Shown here: positions 26,470 through 37,246 of the stretch, in pieces
Layout of the letters: every line of letters starts with the position of its first letter
Position numbering within the stretch: the first letter of the stretch is position 1
Origin: JBCAXA01 sp038749025
Lineage (GTDB): Bacteria > Pseudomonadota > Gammaproteobacteria > Steroidobacterales > Woeseiaceae
Assembly (NCBI GenBank): GCA_038749025.1
Contig: JBCDIL010000001.1
Span: 248,001 to 312,000, forward strand
DNA length: 64,000 nt
Direction: 5' to 3'
The notes under the pieces: model-generated
The model's input: the letters and a program-made list of their open reading frames with translations, nothing else
Database searches by the model: none
What the model was told of the DNA's origin: nothing
Translations under genes and position numbers: made by a program

Positions 26470-28544
26470 AGTGCCTGACCCCAGTTGATCATTACGAGAT
26501 CACTACCAGCTCGATCAAGTCGATTGTAGATAACCCATTGTCCATCCGGAGATACAGCGAGCTGCGGAATGCTGTTTGGGATCTGATCTAGGGATAGCGG
26601 TTGCTCAATGGTTGCTAACAGCTCCGTTTTTCCGGTCGCTTTGTTTTTAAAGCGGATGCTGAGATCACGGCAGTCCAAATAAACAACGTTGTCACGCCAG
26701 ATTGTCCATCCGCTGTTATGCGCTGAACAAATACCGTCGCTTTTGTAGCGTAACTCGATTCGGTGATCGCTACCGTCTGGAGCGAGACTCGCAATATCGC
26801 CGTCTGGGGTGAGCAAGTAGATACGCCCATCGCTACCCACTTCGGGGCGCATTAGACATGGCGCGACTAAGGCGTTTTCGCCGCTCGCGGCGTTATAGCG
26901 CCACACGTCAAACGGACAGTCTTGCCCCGGCGAACGGTTGTAAAGAACTGCCTCACCGGTCCCATCATACGAACCTGCGGCCGAGTCGAATGCATCGTCG
27001 CTCACCAACAGCTGCGGAATTCCACCCGCTGGATTGATCGCGTATAGCTTATTGGTTGTGCGGTCAAGTCGGACGGCTTGCGGTGCGCCGGGTTCGATAA
27101 ATGACGACACAACCAATTTCGAGCTATCCGGCGACCAATTGGGGAAGTTCGCAAAGCCGAAGTTTGTGATGCGACGAGATTCGGCGCCGTCGGCCTTGGC
27201 GACCCAGATTTCCCATGTGCCCGATTGGTTAGACATGTACGCCAACGATTTGCCATCCGGCGAGTAAGTCGGCCCGGTTTCATCGCCGGTCGAATTGATG
27301 AGTCGAGACGGCGCGACACTGCGATCTGAGGCGCTTGGCCCTGGATACCGCCAAAGACTATGATCCACAAACAAGCGCTCGTACACCAAGCGGTCGCGCC
27401 GTTGTGAGATCGTCACGAACTCCGCATCGGCTCCAAACGGCACCAGACTAAGCTGTGCCGTCTTGGTATCGACCTGAACCAATTGCCGCGCACCTGCGAC
27501 AAACCCGAGCGGTGCGATTAACGTGTGCTCGTTCAACCAGGCGATATGGGCGACCTGCCATTCCTCGTCATCGGGCGTTACACAACGAACAGTCGTCGTG
27601 CTGAGTTCATAAACGCAGATTCGGCGCCCGCCCTGCACCGACTGACGAATAAAGGCGATTTCGGCACTGTCGGGAGAAAACCGCCCGTTAAAGTCAAACG
27701 CACCACCGTCTGCTGGCGTCGCCTGGGTAACCGCTCCGTCCAATGTTGATATTAAGTAGATTTGAGCGCCGCGTGCGTCCGGTTGCGACGCATTGATGGC
27801 AAGCCACTTGCCGTCCGGCGACCAGTCGAGATTGCCAATCCGTTCGACGCCGAGACCTTCCAAACTCATCAGTAAGGAATCGGTCCCCGTAACGACAGAA
27901 CGAGTCATCACGGAAAGACCGCCGCCTTCCCGCGTATCAGCGGGTGCCGACAGATACGCGATACGCGTTCCATCCCCGGACCAAACAGGCCATTGATCGT
28001 CTGTGTCTGGTCGAACGATCCGTGTTGACTGGCCGCTCTCAATTTCGAGCAAGTAAATATCCGGCACCGGCTGCTCGGGGCTACTGTGCGCGTATGCGAC
28101 GACGTTGCCGTCGGGCGATAACGCAGGGTAAAACTCGTATCCTTCCAACGCGGTTAAAGGACGCGTCCGCACATTGTTAAAAGCAACGGTCGTCGACGAT
28201 CCGTCAGAGGAAGGCTTCAGGTACAACGTGATAACCGCACCGGCGAACGCGATCGTTGCGATACTCAATACACCAACGAGTACACTGACGCGGCCTGTCG
28301 CTACTCGGCGTATTCGACCGTCTTGGATATCGAACAACCATGACAGCAAGACGGCAAGCGGAAACCCCGCAATGAAAACGATAATCAGCGCTGTGCCGAT
28401 CCATGCCGGCGCGCCAAGCCGATCGAGTACCGTTAACAGAATCTCGATACTCGCCCAAGCGAGCGCAACATAAACAGCGAGCGTGCGGAACACCCGTCGT
28501 TGGCGTAATTCACCGTATATTGAATCCTGCTTGGTATCCGTCAT
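26466..28544 (-). CDS. Membrane-anchored PD40/TolB-like beta-propeller protein
   Basis: 692 aa. The N-terminus is the module seen at the head of many gammaproteobacterial signalling proteins: a cytoplasmic YGELRQRRVFRTLAVYVALAW, two membrane helices (one with IGTALIIVFIAGFPLAVLLSWLF), then the Arg-rich DIQDGRIRRVATGR and a third helix (VLVGVLSIATIAFAGAVITLYL). From about residue 140 to the end come repeated PD40/WD40-like blades (PALSPDGNVVAYA, PVWSGDGTRIAYL, PTYSPDGKSLAYMS, PNWSPDSSKLVV, VSPDGQWVIYN), giving six or seven blades in the periplasm. It probably binds a ligand or protein; no catalytic domain is present. It is alone, convergent with the TonB receptor, which it might assist (inference). 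Confidence 0.86.
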   Translation of the reverse strand: MTDTKQDSIYGELRQRRVFRTLAVYVALAWASIEILLTVLDRLGAPAWIGTALIIVFIAGFPLAVLLSWLFDIQDGRIRRVATGRVSVLVGVLSIATIAFAGAVITLYLKPSSDGSSTTVAFNNVRTRPLTALEGYEFYPALSPDGNVVAYAHSSPEQPVPDIYLLEIESGQSTRIVRPDTDDQWPVWSGDGTRIAYLSAPADTREGGGLSVMTRSVVTGTDSLLMSLEGLGVERIGNLDWSPDGKWLAINASQPDARGAQIYLISTLDGAVTQATPADGGAFDFNGRFSPDSAEIAFIRQSVQGGRRICVYELSTTTVRCVTPDDEEWQVAHIAWLNEHTLIAPLGFVAGARQLVQVDTKTAQLSLVPFGADAEFVTISQRRDRLVYERLFVDHSLWRYPGPSASDRSVAPSRLINSTGDETGPTYSPDGKSLAYMSNQSGTWEIWVAKADGAESRRITNFGFANFPNWSPDSSKLVVSSFIEPGAPQAVRLDRTTNKLYAINPAGGIPQLLVSDDAFDSAAGSYDGTGEAVLYNRSPGQDCPFDVWRYNAASGENALVAPCLMRPEVGSDGRIYLLTPDGDIASLAPDGSDHRIELRYKSDGICSAHNSGWTIWRDNVVYLDCRDLSIRFKNKATGKTELLATIEQPLSLDQIPNSIPQLAVSPDGQWVIYNRLDRAGSDLVMINWGQAL

Positions 28545-28791
28545 CGTTCGCCCTTCATTCGATTAGCCGAATGATGCGGGTTGTATTGGCGCAACACCAG
28601 AGAGGAGCATCGGTTGAGTGGCTTGTGGCGAACTCAGATCGCCAAACGAGTCTGATTCGGGTAGCAAAGGACCCTTACATTATCGTGTTAAATCGTGAAG
28701 ACCATGGTGTGCCTGGAAAACCGCGAACAAGGCGTGCTCTTCTCTACAGCAGTGTTTGTACGTGACTCAGGATAAAGCGGGACTATCAAAT

Positions 28792-31119
28792 TCACCGTGC
28801 AGCCAACGGCGCATCGGCGACATCGATATCGATGCCGTCGCTGCGGCCCAGATCATCAACCACGACAAGACGGTAACGACCGGAGGGAGGAGACCATAAA
28901 TGCGCTGTATTACGCGCCGTTTTGGCGATAAAACGATCATTAGCAAACCAAAACAATGCCTCGGCATCGGCATCGGTCGACGCCTCAAGGGTTATTCCGT
29001 CATCGGCGGACCCTGGGCGGCGATAGACCGTTAAACGATTTTGCGGCGATGTAATCTCCGGCGCTCGACCAGTGGCAGCGCGAACGGTCAAAGGACAGGC
29101 CTCGTCCCAAGGCGGTGGTGTCGCGACGGCGAAACCGGCCTGGCGGAACAGCTGTGCAATATCGGACGGCCAAAACTCGAACACGACTTCGTCTGTTGGC
29201 CCGCTGCTGTGCCCGCAGCTACGGCGCCCGCTGCGCGAATCGATCTTCACGGCGCGATGGACGTTCGACACTTTGATAGGTGATACGCCGGGAATAAACC
29301 AACCCGGCGTTGCACGTGGGCAATGCTTGCCTGGGAGGTCGCCGGTCGGCTCACAGACGTCGATCTTGGTCACATTGAGTGCGGGATCGTGCGCGAGCTG
29401 TCGTCGGGCATCGCGCCGGTGCACCAACAAATCGTTAACGATATCGAAGAACAGCGGCGCCGCAGCGCGGCGACCGACCAACGCATGGTTACTGTGTCCG
29501 TCGAAATGGCCGACCCAAACCGCGACCACGTAAGGACCGACAACGCCGATCGACCATGCATCTCGAAACGCATACGACGTGCCGGTTTTCCAGGCGATCA
29601 TCTTATGATCGTCGGTCAGCGGAACTGCAGCTCCCAGCGGACGCGGGTTTTCGGCCAACATGGCTAACGTCAGAAAACTAGCCTCGCCGCTCAACAAGCG
29701 CGGACCCACCGTCATCGGCTGATCGGTGCGATACCGCAGCGAGCGATCGACGCCGCCGTTGGCCAGCATTGCATAGAGTCGAACGAGCTCTGCCATCGTC
29801 AGCTCATTGCCGCCTAAGACGGCGGCCAAACCGTAATGCGCGGCACTACGCAATCGGTTAACGCCGCCATCGAGAAGCAACTGGTGCAGCCGATCCAAGC
29901 CGACTTGCTGCAGAAGATGAATCGCGGGAACGTTGCGGCTGTAGATCAACGCATCGCGCGCCAGTATCGGGCCAACGAAACCACGGTCGAAATTTTCCGG
30001 TGTGTAGTCAGCGAATCGATAGGGCGCGTCTTTGAGGAGCGTCATCGGGTGAATCAGGCCATCGTCGAGCGCCAATGCGTAGACAAACGGTTTTAGGGTC
30101 GAGCCGGGCGAGCGTTTAGCGCGAGTCCCGTTCACTTGGCCCTCGATGGCAGCGTTAAAAAACCCGGCAGAGCCGACTTCGGCGAGCACCTCCATCGTGC
30201 GGCTATCGACCAGCATCGCGGCGGCATTGTCGATTCCTTGGTCGCGGTGATGATCAACGAACCAGTCTATTCGTTGCTCCAGCCGACGTTGCCACTGACC
30301 GTCGAGCGACAATACAAGCCGTTCGGTGGCCGGTGCCTCCGCCAACGCACGCTGCACACCGTGCGGTGCCAGGAACGGCAATTTGTCGAGACCACCGATA
30401 ACCGGTGTCATCGCGAACCTTGCGACCTGCGTATCGGTTACGGTGTAGCGCGTCCGCCATGTCTCGAACAGCCGCTGGCTTGCCGCACGCATAGCGGCAA
30501 CGCCCGTAGCGCGTTGTGGATTCCTGGCCACCGGGTTTTGGGGGACTACCGCCAACGCGAGCGCTTCGGTTAGCGTGAGCTCACGAGCCGCTTTGCCGAA
30601 ATAGATGCGTGCGGCGGTTCCGATGCCTTCGACGTTACCGCCGTAAGGAGCAAGGTTTAGGTACGCTTCGAGTATCTCGGCTTTCGAATAATGGCGCTCC
30701 AGCTGCAAAGCTCGCAGCACTTGTTTGAACTTACCGCTGGGCGATCGTGTGGTAAGCCCGAATCGCAGCCGCGCCAATTGCATTGATATCGTCGAACCAC
30801 CGACGGGTCGCTGGCGACGAACATACGTTGTCCAAGCGGCGCGGATCAGTGCCGCCGGATTGACGCCCGGATGAGTGAAGAAGTGCCGATCCTCGTAGAG
30901 CAACGTGGCATCGATCGCCGTCGTAGATATCTCGTCAAGCGGGACACGTAATCGGTAACGTTCATCGCTCGCCAGTGCGAGGCGCAACAGCTCGCCATTG
31001 CGATCCACAACCGCTACCGAGAACGGGGTTGTGCCGTACAAACTGGGCTGCGGACAAAACCACCATAGGCCGAACAGAACAGCCGCGCCGCCAAGCAGCC
31101 GTTTTAGCGTCCGCTTCAC
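28792..31119 (-). CDS. pbpC: Penicillin-binding protein 1C (peptidoglycan glycosyltransferase/transpeptidase)
   Basis: 775 aa from a GTG at 31119 that overlaps the upstream stop as GTGA. After an N-terminal anchor (LLGGAAVLFGLWWF) comes the GT51 domain: EDRHFFTHPG (76-85, catalytic Glu76), GGSTISMQLAR, RKhhE-region KAEILEAYLN and PYGGNVEGIGTAA. The penicillin-binding domain has SxxK (Ser340-Lys343 in SPGSTLKPF), SxN (YSRNVPA) and KTG (Lys511, KTGTSYAFRDAW). The last 85 residues match the BiPBP_C module (SPQNRLTVYRR, LFWFANDRF). PBP1C is paired with alpha-2-macroglobulin in many Proteobacteria, as here, suggesting coordinated repair of peptidoglycan after protease attack on the envelope. Confidence 0.96.
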   Translation of the reverse strand: MKRTLKRLLGGAAVLFGLWWFCPQPSLYGTTPFSVAVVDRNGELLRLALASDERYRLRVPLDEISTTAIDATLLYEDRHFFTHPGVNPAALIRAAWTTYVRRQRPVGGSTISMQLARLRFGLTTRSPSGKFKQVLRALQLERHYSKAEILEAYLNLAPYGGNVEGIGTAARIYFGKAARELTLTEALALAVVPQNPVARNPQRATGVAAMRAASQRLFETWRTRYTVTDTQVARFAMTPVIGGLDKLPFLAPHGVQRALAEAPATERLVLSLDGQWQRRLEQRIDWFVDHHRDQGIDNAAAMLVDSRTMEVLAEVGSAGFFNAAIEGQVNGTRAKRSPGSTLKPFVYALALDDGLIHPMTLLKDAPYRFADYTPENFDRGFVGPILARDALIYSRNVPAIHLLQQVGLDRLHQLLLDGGVNRLRSAAHYGLAAVLGGNELTMAELVRLYAMLANGGVDRSLRYRTDQPMTVGPRLLSGEASFLTLAMLAENPRPLGAAVPLTDDHKMIAWKTGTSYAFRDAWSIGVVGPYVVAVWVGHFDGHSNHALVGRRAAAPLFFDIVNDLLVHRRDARRQLAHDPALNVTKIDVCEPTGDLPGKHCPRATPGWFIPGVSPIKVSNVHRAVKIDSRSGRRSCGHSSGPTDEVVFEFWPSDIAQLFRQAGFAVATPPPWDEACPLTVRAATGRAPEITSPQNRLTVYRRPGSADDGITLEASTDADAEALFWFANDRFIAKTARNTAHLWSPPSGRYRLVVVDDLGRSDGIDIDVADAPLAAR

Positions 31120-34100
31120 CGTGCTGCCCGAACCTCGAACTCGCCCGGCCGCGTTCGACCGCGGATGCGTCGGTCGTACATCGAGCTGGCTGCGACAGCG
31201 GGTACGACGAATGTACCGGCACTGGTTACCTTGACGCGATAGCGCAGCTCGGTCATTCGGTCACCGAAATGGCCATAGCTAACGAGCCGGTCCTCGCGTA
31301 CGTCTTGAAAATCGATATAACCATCACCGGCCGTGTGTGACAGTGAGTCGGCAATGATCTCGAACCCACCGGGCAACAAGTCCACGATAGCGACGTTGGT
31401 ACGACGGTCACCACTCGAGCGAACGCGGACCCGCACGGTCAGCTCATCGCCGATCGTCGCTGCGCCGACGGCGCGACCATTGCTGTCGAGAAACTCTCGA
31501 TACACCTCGATACCTTCGGTCACTCGACCGTCCGGCAACGACCGGTCGAAACCGGACTGCGTCAAGACGCGATAGACCGGCCGGTCATCGGCACCACCGA
31601 CGGTCAAAGACTCGACTCCCACGTCGATAGAGGCACGCGCGAACGCAGCCGGTCCGGCGACCAAGGCACCGGTCGGATCGAGCAAGCTGAGCGATGGCAA
31701 CTCGCCGCTGCTCGCCAACGCTTCGGTGTAAGCACCGAGCGCGAGCACCGCGTACGCCGACGAGATCGTGTTGAAGTGATTGGCCGCGACACCATCGACT
31801 AACGCGGTCAATGCATCCGGTGACAATTCAGCAAGCAACGCCGGAAAGTGTCGCGACACGAGGTACACGTACTGTGCGTTGCGACCGAGTTCGGTGTCGA
31901 AGTCGGTATCGGATCGCTCCTCAGCCGCGGTGCGGTAGTTGCGAATCAAACGCTCGGCAAGATTCGCCTGCTTTAGCATCGCGTAACTGGCCGCCATGTA
32001 GGCCGCTGTCAGGTCGGACTCCCAACGGGTGTCCGCCCACCGCTCCAGCGTCTCGTGCAGATCGGTCAGCGCGTTCGTCGTTACTTCGCCGTTGCGCGTT
32101 AGCACGTAAATCGTATAAGCACGCAGGCGTGCTGCAGCCAACTCATCGACATTCTCGCCCGCTAATCGCCGCCCATACCGCAATGCGCCGTCGAGCATAT
32201 CGCGTGGCACGGCCATCCCTCGTTCACGGGCATCGGTAAGAAAATGACCGATGTAGATCGTCGGCCAGCCGACCGGTGCAGTCGATGAACGCCAGAACCG
32301 GAACCAGCCGTCCGCTGTTTGCCGAGCGCGCAGGCGACCGACGACATCGTCGAAGGCGGCCCGAATCTCGCTTTCATCGAGATCGGCGTCGCCATTGCCG
32401 ATGAGACCGAGCTGCGGAAACACGCGACTGACCATTTGCTCAGCGCACAAATGTGGGTAGCGCTGCACGTACGCGAGCAGGCCATCGGTTAAGACGAGCG
32501 GGCTTGTCGACGCCGCGGCCGACTGCTCGGCTAATGGCGCGGCCAGCTGGCGCGGCAACGCCAGTGCTTGGCCACGCAAAGGCCCCGCTGCCGCCGTCAC
32601 CGTCGTCTCAAAGGGTACGGCCGGACGAACGCTGAGCGTCGCCGTACGGCGCACCGCGACAGCGCCACTGGAAACCACAAAGTTAAGCCGGGCAGCACCG
32701 ATCGCGTCGGTTGCTCGCACACGGATAGTCGCGCGGCCTTCCTGGCCCTCACCCACCTGCAGCGAGGACTGCGCGGGCCCGAGCAACTCTATTGCCGCTG
32801 ACGGCGTAACGGCTAGATCGATCGTCGCGTCTGCACCAGAGCCGTCAAGGTTATTTGCGATGCCGACAGTAACGTCGAATTCATCGCCAGGCGCCGCGTG
32901 CGTTAACAAGTTCGGTGTAATGACGAAGGGTCCACGGACTGTCGCGCGAGTCGACTGGCGGCCGACTGCCGAGTCTGCCGTCGCGACAGCCATAATGCGC
33001 AGTTCGCCGTTGTAATAGTCAGGCACATTGAACTCAACCCGGCTAGGTTCGTCGCCAACATCAAGAACACCCGACCAGTAGACGACAGGCGGCTCGGATT
33101 TGCGTCGAAAGGGATTGAGATTTTTACCAGCCAATGCACGTGCTTCACCACCGCCAGGGGCTGCTACGCGCAAGAACGTGTCGAAAGACGGCAGCAACAA
33201 ATCAACCATTTGATGCGTTCTGACTTGCAGCGCCATCTTGCGCAAAAAGAACCCAAGGGGATCCGGCAAACGGTAGCGGGCCACCGACAGAATGCCCTCA
33301 TCCACGGCGTAGACGATCGCTTTGCTTGGGCGATCGGCGCGGATGTCGACCGCTACGGTATCGCCAGGCTCAGCCAACGTCGGCGCATCGAGTGCGAGCT
33401 CTATCGTTCGTGCATCGCGATCGATACCGAACGGGGCGGCGGCGTAACTCAATGGCGAGACGAAAATTTCCGGAGAGTCTGGGCTGCGGACGAAGGCAAC
33501 ATTGACGTACGCGTTGCCTTCCAGCGAGTCCGGCACACGGATGGACTGCACCGTTGTGGACGTATCGGCCTGAAACCACTGGTGTGAGTAAACGCGATCG
33601 CGCTCGATCGTAATCAGCCCGCTACCGGTATACGGCGCCTGAACCTGTAGCCGGATCGTATCACCCGGCGAGTAACTCGACTGATCGAGCGTCAACTCCA
33701 GCTCAGCATCACGCTCGAGCTCGCCGGCAACGTTACCCGCGCCGGCGACGGTGTAACGCACGGCAGACAACGTTGTGCCGTCTGCCGTTTTGATGCGAAC
33801 GATATAGCGCCCGGGTGCATCGGTAGGCAACGCGATGTTCGCGCCGTCTGCAGCGATAGAAAATTCGCTGTCGGTGGGCGCTTGCTCGCGCAAAACCGAC
33901 TGATACGCGAACGTCCCGTTAGGCCGTTGCACCAGCATCGACACGAAACGTTCCTCGGCGATCGACAGTGTTAGGTCGTCGAGCGCAACAGGACTAGCGT
34001 CACTATTTAGAGCGATTAACTCAATGAAGTGTTGCGAATCCCGATCGAGCCAGGTTAAGTCGCTATCGCTCCGGTAACCGATGACCACCGACGCGGGTGA

Positions 34101-36809
34101 CACCACGATGCTGGCCTCGGCGCGAACACTGCGTCCGTCGCCTACGTCGTAACCGTCGGTCGTTAGATCGACACGGAAAAATCCCCGCACATATCGCGAC
34201 AGGTCCACGGTGAATAGCGCGTTGCCGGTATCGTCGGTCACCACGTCATCTAGCGTCGTGGTTTGCGCCTGCAGCGCGGACTCGGTAACGCCTATCGTTG
34301 CCGCGAAGCGGTAGTCGCTAAAGGCTGGAAACGTCGGTTGAATCGGCGTTACGGTGTACTCACCAGTAACCCGTCGCTCAGCCGCCGGCGTGCCAAATAA
34401 ATTCTCTAGCGACACCGTTGCCGACAGCGTACCGGGTGCTAACCATCCGGTTGGTTTGGCACCGGTAAACCGCGAACGAATACGGAGCCGATCCGGTTGA
34501 AATTCAGCGACCCGAAAATTTGCACTGCCGATTGCGCGGCGCCGCTCATTGTCATCGATAAGGTAAACGATGGCGCGGTATTGACCGGTGGGTGATGCCG
34601 CCTCGGTGAGCAGCGTTTCGTCAAACAGACCACCGCTCGGCAGTGTTAGCCGTTTGTCGAGAACGGTCTGACCCCGCGAATCGCGGACATGCAGGATGAC
34701 GGGTATACCCTCGACGGCACGCCAGTCGTCACGCTTGATGAGCGCGGCTAGACGCACCGATTCACCGGGGCGATACAAGCCGCGATCGGAAAAGATGAGC
34801 GCTCGAAGTCGATCGGCCGCTGTATCGGCACGAACCACATCGCCGCCGATGTCGAATCGCGACAGCTGCAGCTGCCGGCCGGGTCTTGCCACCGGCAAAA
34901 ACGCCGAGTCGCGACCACGACGCACAACAAAGACCGTTGGTTGTCGCTCGTCACGTAAGTTCCGTGTCGATGCAAAACGGCTGTGACCTGAAGCGTCCGT
35001 ACGCTCCACCAGCACCGGGATACCGTTCTTGCCAAGCAACTCGACGACGGCATTGGCAACCGGTTGACCGGTAGTCATCGACTGCACGAACACATCATGC
35101 GAACCATCGGCACTGGTCTTAACGAGTAGTCCAAGGTCGGTCGTCATGACCAGGCGTTTGTCGCTGCTACCGATACCGTAGCCGCGCTGACGATCCCATC
35201 CCTGGACACTAACTAAGTATGTACCGCCTTCCGGTGCGTACGCGCTGAGGTCGAGATGCGAGTACGACGCCTCGCGAGGGTCGGTGGACGCTACGTCAAT
35301 AAATTCAACCTGGCGCTCCACGATTTCATCTTCGCTGAACGTACTCGGATAGCCACGGAAGTACGGACTGCGAATGTCGCCTTGGCTCTGCGTGGCGAGG
35401 TGGTTAATCTCGTCATCGATTACCCGCGCGATTTCCACACGCAGCGTTTCAACACCGCGCGACACGAGACTCAAACGACGATCGCCACTCAGCGGGAGTA
35501 GCGAACCCGACAACGCGACGCGTGCCTCGCGCGGATAGTCCGGGACTCGCAACACCGTTGCGTAATTATCGGCTAGAACAAACTCGCCGCTCGAACGCAG
35601 TCCCGCATCGACAACTAGGTACAGGTACCGCTCCGCCGGCACATCGAGGCTGACGCTATGAATGGCCGCAATATCGCCTTCGACCGGGTTGACGGCAATC
35701 GGGATTGACTCTGCCTGCGCTTGCACCGCGCCGGTCACTTCAGCTGGCGAGTTCCAGCGCTTGTTGTTGACCGTTGTGCCATTGACGGTGACCGAGTTCG
35801 GCAACAAGTACAGATTGATCCGCTCATTCAACGCCTCACTGGCGACGCGATCGGTAAAGGTCAACGTGACTGCCTGACGCGGGTTGTCGTTCTCGTCGCG
35901 AGCAATCAGCGCATTGGCCTGATCGATACGAAAGTAGCTGCCGATATCGGGTATGCGCACGGTATCGACGATCTCGGCGTTGTAGCGAGATGGACCGGCC
36001 GCCGGTGCCAAGCCGGACGACACCGTAAGCGTCAGAAAATTCTCTTCCCGTGGAATGCTGAGCACATCCGAGTGAACGTGTGCGACACGACCGGCTTCGT
36101 CCATCCGCAGCTCAAAACCGATAGTGTCCGCGCGGGTTTCTACCGTGGCACCCGATGGACGCATCGCCAGCACCAATCGCTCGGTGAGGTCGGCCGTATC
36201 CACGGGATGTGAAAAATCAAAGCTGGCGACCACTTTGCGTATGCCCGAATCAACCGGGTCTTGGTAGAACGAGTAATAAGACAGCGCGGCGACGAACTCC
36301 GGTGTCACAAACTCGGTCTGGTGCTCGCGAAGCTCTAACCCGGGATCGAACGGGCCGGCTTCCCAGCTGACCGTGTAACGTTGCCCAGCCGGCCAAGGCG
36401 TTACCGGTGTGAACACCAACGTGTCCTCATCTCGCCAACGCCATTCACCGGCCACAGCCGGCTGCAGTTCAATTCCACGCGCCACGACCTGCCCCACCAA
36501 ATCGAGACGTGCAATGGTGGTCGGCGTCGCGTCCGGCGTCAGGCCATCGGTCACCACGCTAAAATCGACGGTAATGGGCTCCGGCACCAACTCGCCGTCG
36601 ATAAGGGACGCCAGCGCCGGTGGGTTCGCCGTACCGACAATACCGGGTGGCTGTGGGCGCGAATCTAGGTAGCTGGTTACCAGGTAGCCAACGATGGCGA
36701 GCATTACAACGCCGATGGCAGCACCAAAGACGCGTCCGGGACCGGCCGCGATAAACCACGGCGGCGGTGTCCAGCGTAGCTCTCCAATGACACCCTTTAG
36801 CCCCGCCAT
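31116..36809 (-). CDS. Bacterial alpha-2-macroglobulin (thioester-containing protease trap)
   Basis: 1897 aa, a full-length bacterial A2M of the YfhM/ECAM type. Macroglobulin-like beta domains fill the first two-thirds (SDKRLVMTTDLGLLV, FSDRGLYRPGESVRLAAL, IMAVATADSAVGRQ). The thioester motif CAEQ is intact (Cys1455 to Gln1458) in PHLCAEQMVSRVFPQLG, followed by an alpha/alpha helical domain. It should snare attacking proteases covalently in the periplasm. In E. coli the protein is a lipoprotein; here there is no lipobox, and a membrane helix (VFGAAIGVVMLAIVGYLVTSYL, about 28-49) after a short cytoplasmic stretch would anchor it in the inner membrane instead. The stop overlaps the pbpC GTG, so the two are translated together. 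Confidence 0.95.
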   Translation of the reverse strand: MAGLKGVIGELRWTPPPWFIAAGPGRVFGAAIGVVMLAIVGYLVTSYLDSRPQPPGIVGTANPPALASLIDGELVPEPITVDFSVVTDGLTPDATPTTIARLDLVGQVVARGIELQPAVAGEWRWRDEDTLVFTPVTPWPAGQRYTVSWEAGPFDPGLELREHQTEFVTPEFVAALSYYSFYQDPVDSGIRKVVASFDFSHPVDTADLTERLVLAMRPSGATVETRADTIGFELRMDEAGRVAHVHSDVLSIPREENFLTLTVSSGLAPAAGPSRYNAEIVDTVRIPDIGSYFRIDQANALIARDENDNPRQAVTLTFTDRVASEALNERINLYLLPNSVTVNGTTVNNKRWNSPAEVTGAVQAQAESIPIAVNPVEGDIAAIHSVSLDVPAERYLYLVVDAGLRSSGEFVLADNYATVLRVPDYPREARVALSGSLLPLSGDRRLSLVSRGVETLRVEIARVIDDEINHLATQSQGDIRSPYFRGYPSTFSEDEIVERQVEFIDVASTDPREASYSHLDLSAYAPEGGTYLVSVQGWDRQRGYGIGSSDKRLVMTTDLGLLVKTSADGSHDVFVQSMTTGQPVANAVVELLGKNGIPVLVERTDASGHSRFASTRNLRDERQPTVFVVRRGRDSAFLPVARPGRQLQLSRFDIGGDVVRADTAADRLRALIFSDRGLYRPGESVRLAALIKRDDWRAVEGIPVILHVRDSRGQTVLDKRLTLPSGGLFDETLLTEAASPTGQYRAIVYLIDDNERRRAIGSANFRVAEFQPDRLRIRSRFTGAKPTGWLAPGTLSATVSLENLFGTPAAERRVTGEYTVTPIQPTFPAFSDYRFAATIGVTESALQAQTTTLDDVVTDDTGNALFTVDLSRYVRGFFRVDLTTDGYDVGDGRSVRAEASIVVSPASVVIGYRSDSDLTWLDRDSQHFIELIALNSDASPVALDDLTLSIAEERFVSMLVQRPNGTFAYQSVLREQAPTDSEFSIAADGANIALPTDAPGRYIVRIKTADGTTLSAVRYTVAGAGNVAGELERDAELELTLDQSSYSPGDTIRLQVQAPYTGSGLITIERDRVYSHQWFQADTSTTVQSIRVPDSLEGNAYVNVAFVRSPDSPEIFVSPLSYAAAPFGIDRDARTIELALDAPTLAEPGDTVAVDIRADRPSKAIVYAVDEGILSVARYRLPDPLGFFLRKMALQVRTHQMVDLLLPSFDTFLRVAAPGGGEARALAGKNLNPFRRKSEPPVVYWSGVLDVGDEPSRVEFNVPDYYNGELRIMAVATADSAVGRQSTRATVRGPFVITPNLLTHAAPGDEFDVTVGIANNLDGSGADATIDLAVTPSAAIELLGPAQSSLQVGEGQEGRATIRVRATDAIGAARLNFVVSSGAVAVRRTATLSVRPAVPFETTVTAAAGPLRGQALALPRQLAAPLAEQSAAASTSPLVLTDGLLAYVQRYPHLCAEQMVSRVFPQLGLIGNGDADLDESEIRAAFDDVVGRLRARQTADGWFRFWRSSTAPVGWPTIYIGHFLTDARERGMAVPRDMLDGALRYGRRLAGENVDELAAARLRAYTIYVLTRNGEVTTNALTDLHETLERWADTRWESDLTAAYMAASYAMLKQANLAERLIRNYRTAAEERSDTDFDTELGRNAQYVYLVSRHFPALLAELSPDALTALVDGVAANHFNTISSAYAVLALGAYTEALASSGELPSLSLLDPTGALVAGPAAFARASIDVGVESLTVGGADDRPVYRVLTQSGFDRSLPDGRVTEGIEVYREFLDSNGRAVGAATIGDELTVRVRVRSSGDRRTNVAIVDLLPGGFEIIADSLSHTAGDGYIDFQDVREDRLVSYGHFGDRMTELRYRVKVTSAGTFVVPAVAASSMYDRRIRGRTRPGEFEVRAAR

Positions 36810-37121
36810 GCTGTTTCTCCTTCACCGCTCTTTCGGTAATGCTACCGCAATGGCGACAGGGCGAAATGCGTTGTTTGTGACCAATTATGGCGGACTGTGA
36901 TCGGGCTAAAACGTCCTACGTGACTGTTTCCGCGGGCTTCAATATCGGTTGACCGTTGACAACCGGCGGCCCGCTCAACCCGCTGACACGCAACCTTTAG
37001 CAAGCTTGGTCTAGCCAATGCCGGCGTTGCGTAAAGACTCAAGACCAGACCGGCCGGTGACAATGCTCGTACGAGCGTATACCCTACGCGGTCCCCGGTT
37101 TGGGGCCTAGCGTTCAACCGC
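36810..37121. other. Intergenic region upstream of alpha-2-macroglobulin and tRNA-Ser
   Basis: 312 bases with no credible gene. The left end must hold the A2M/pbpC promoter (minus strand). On the plus strand GTGACA at 37057-37062 and TATACC at 37078-37083, 15 bases apart, form a plausible though short-spaced promoter about 40 bases before the tRNA. Nothing else is recognised. Confidence 0.4.
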
Positions 37122-37211
<90 letters not shown>

Positions 37212-37246
37212 AACTAGACCGACTGCGATGCGGACCGCAGCTGCTA

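Noticed and set aside
28403..28765. 120-codon plus-strand open frame between the PD40 and pbpC genes
   Set aside because: Half lies antisense to the PD40 gene N-terminus; no recognisable domain or ribosome-binding site.
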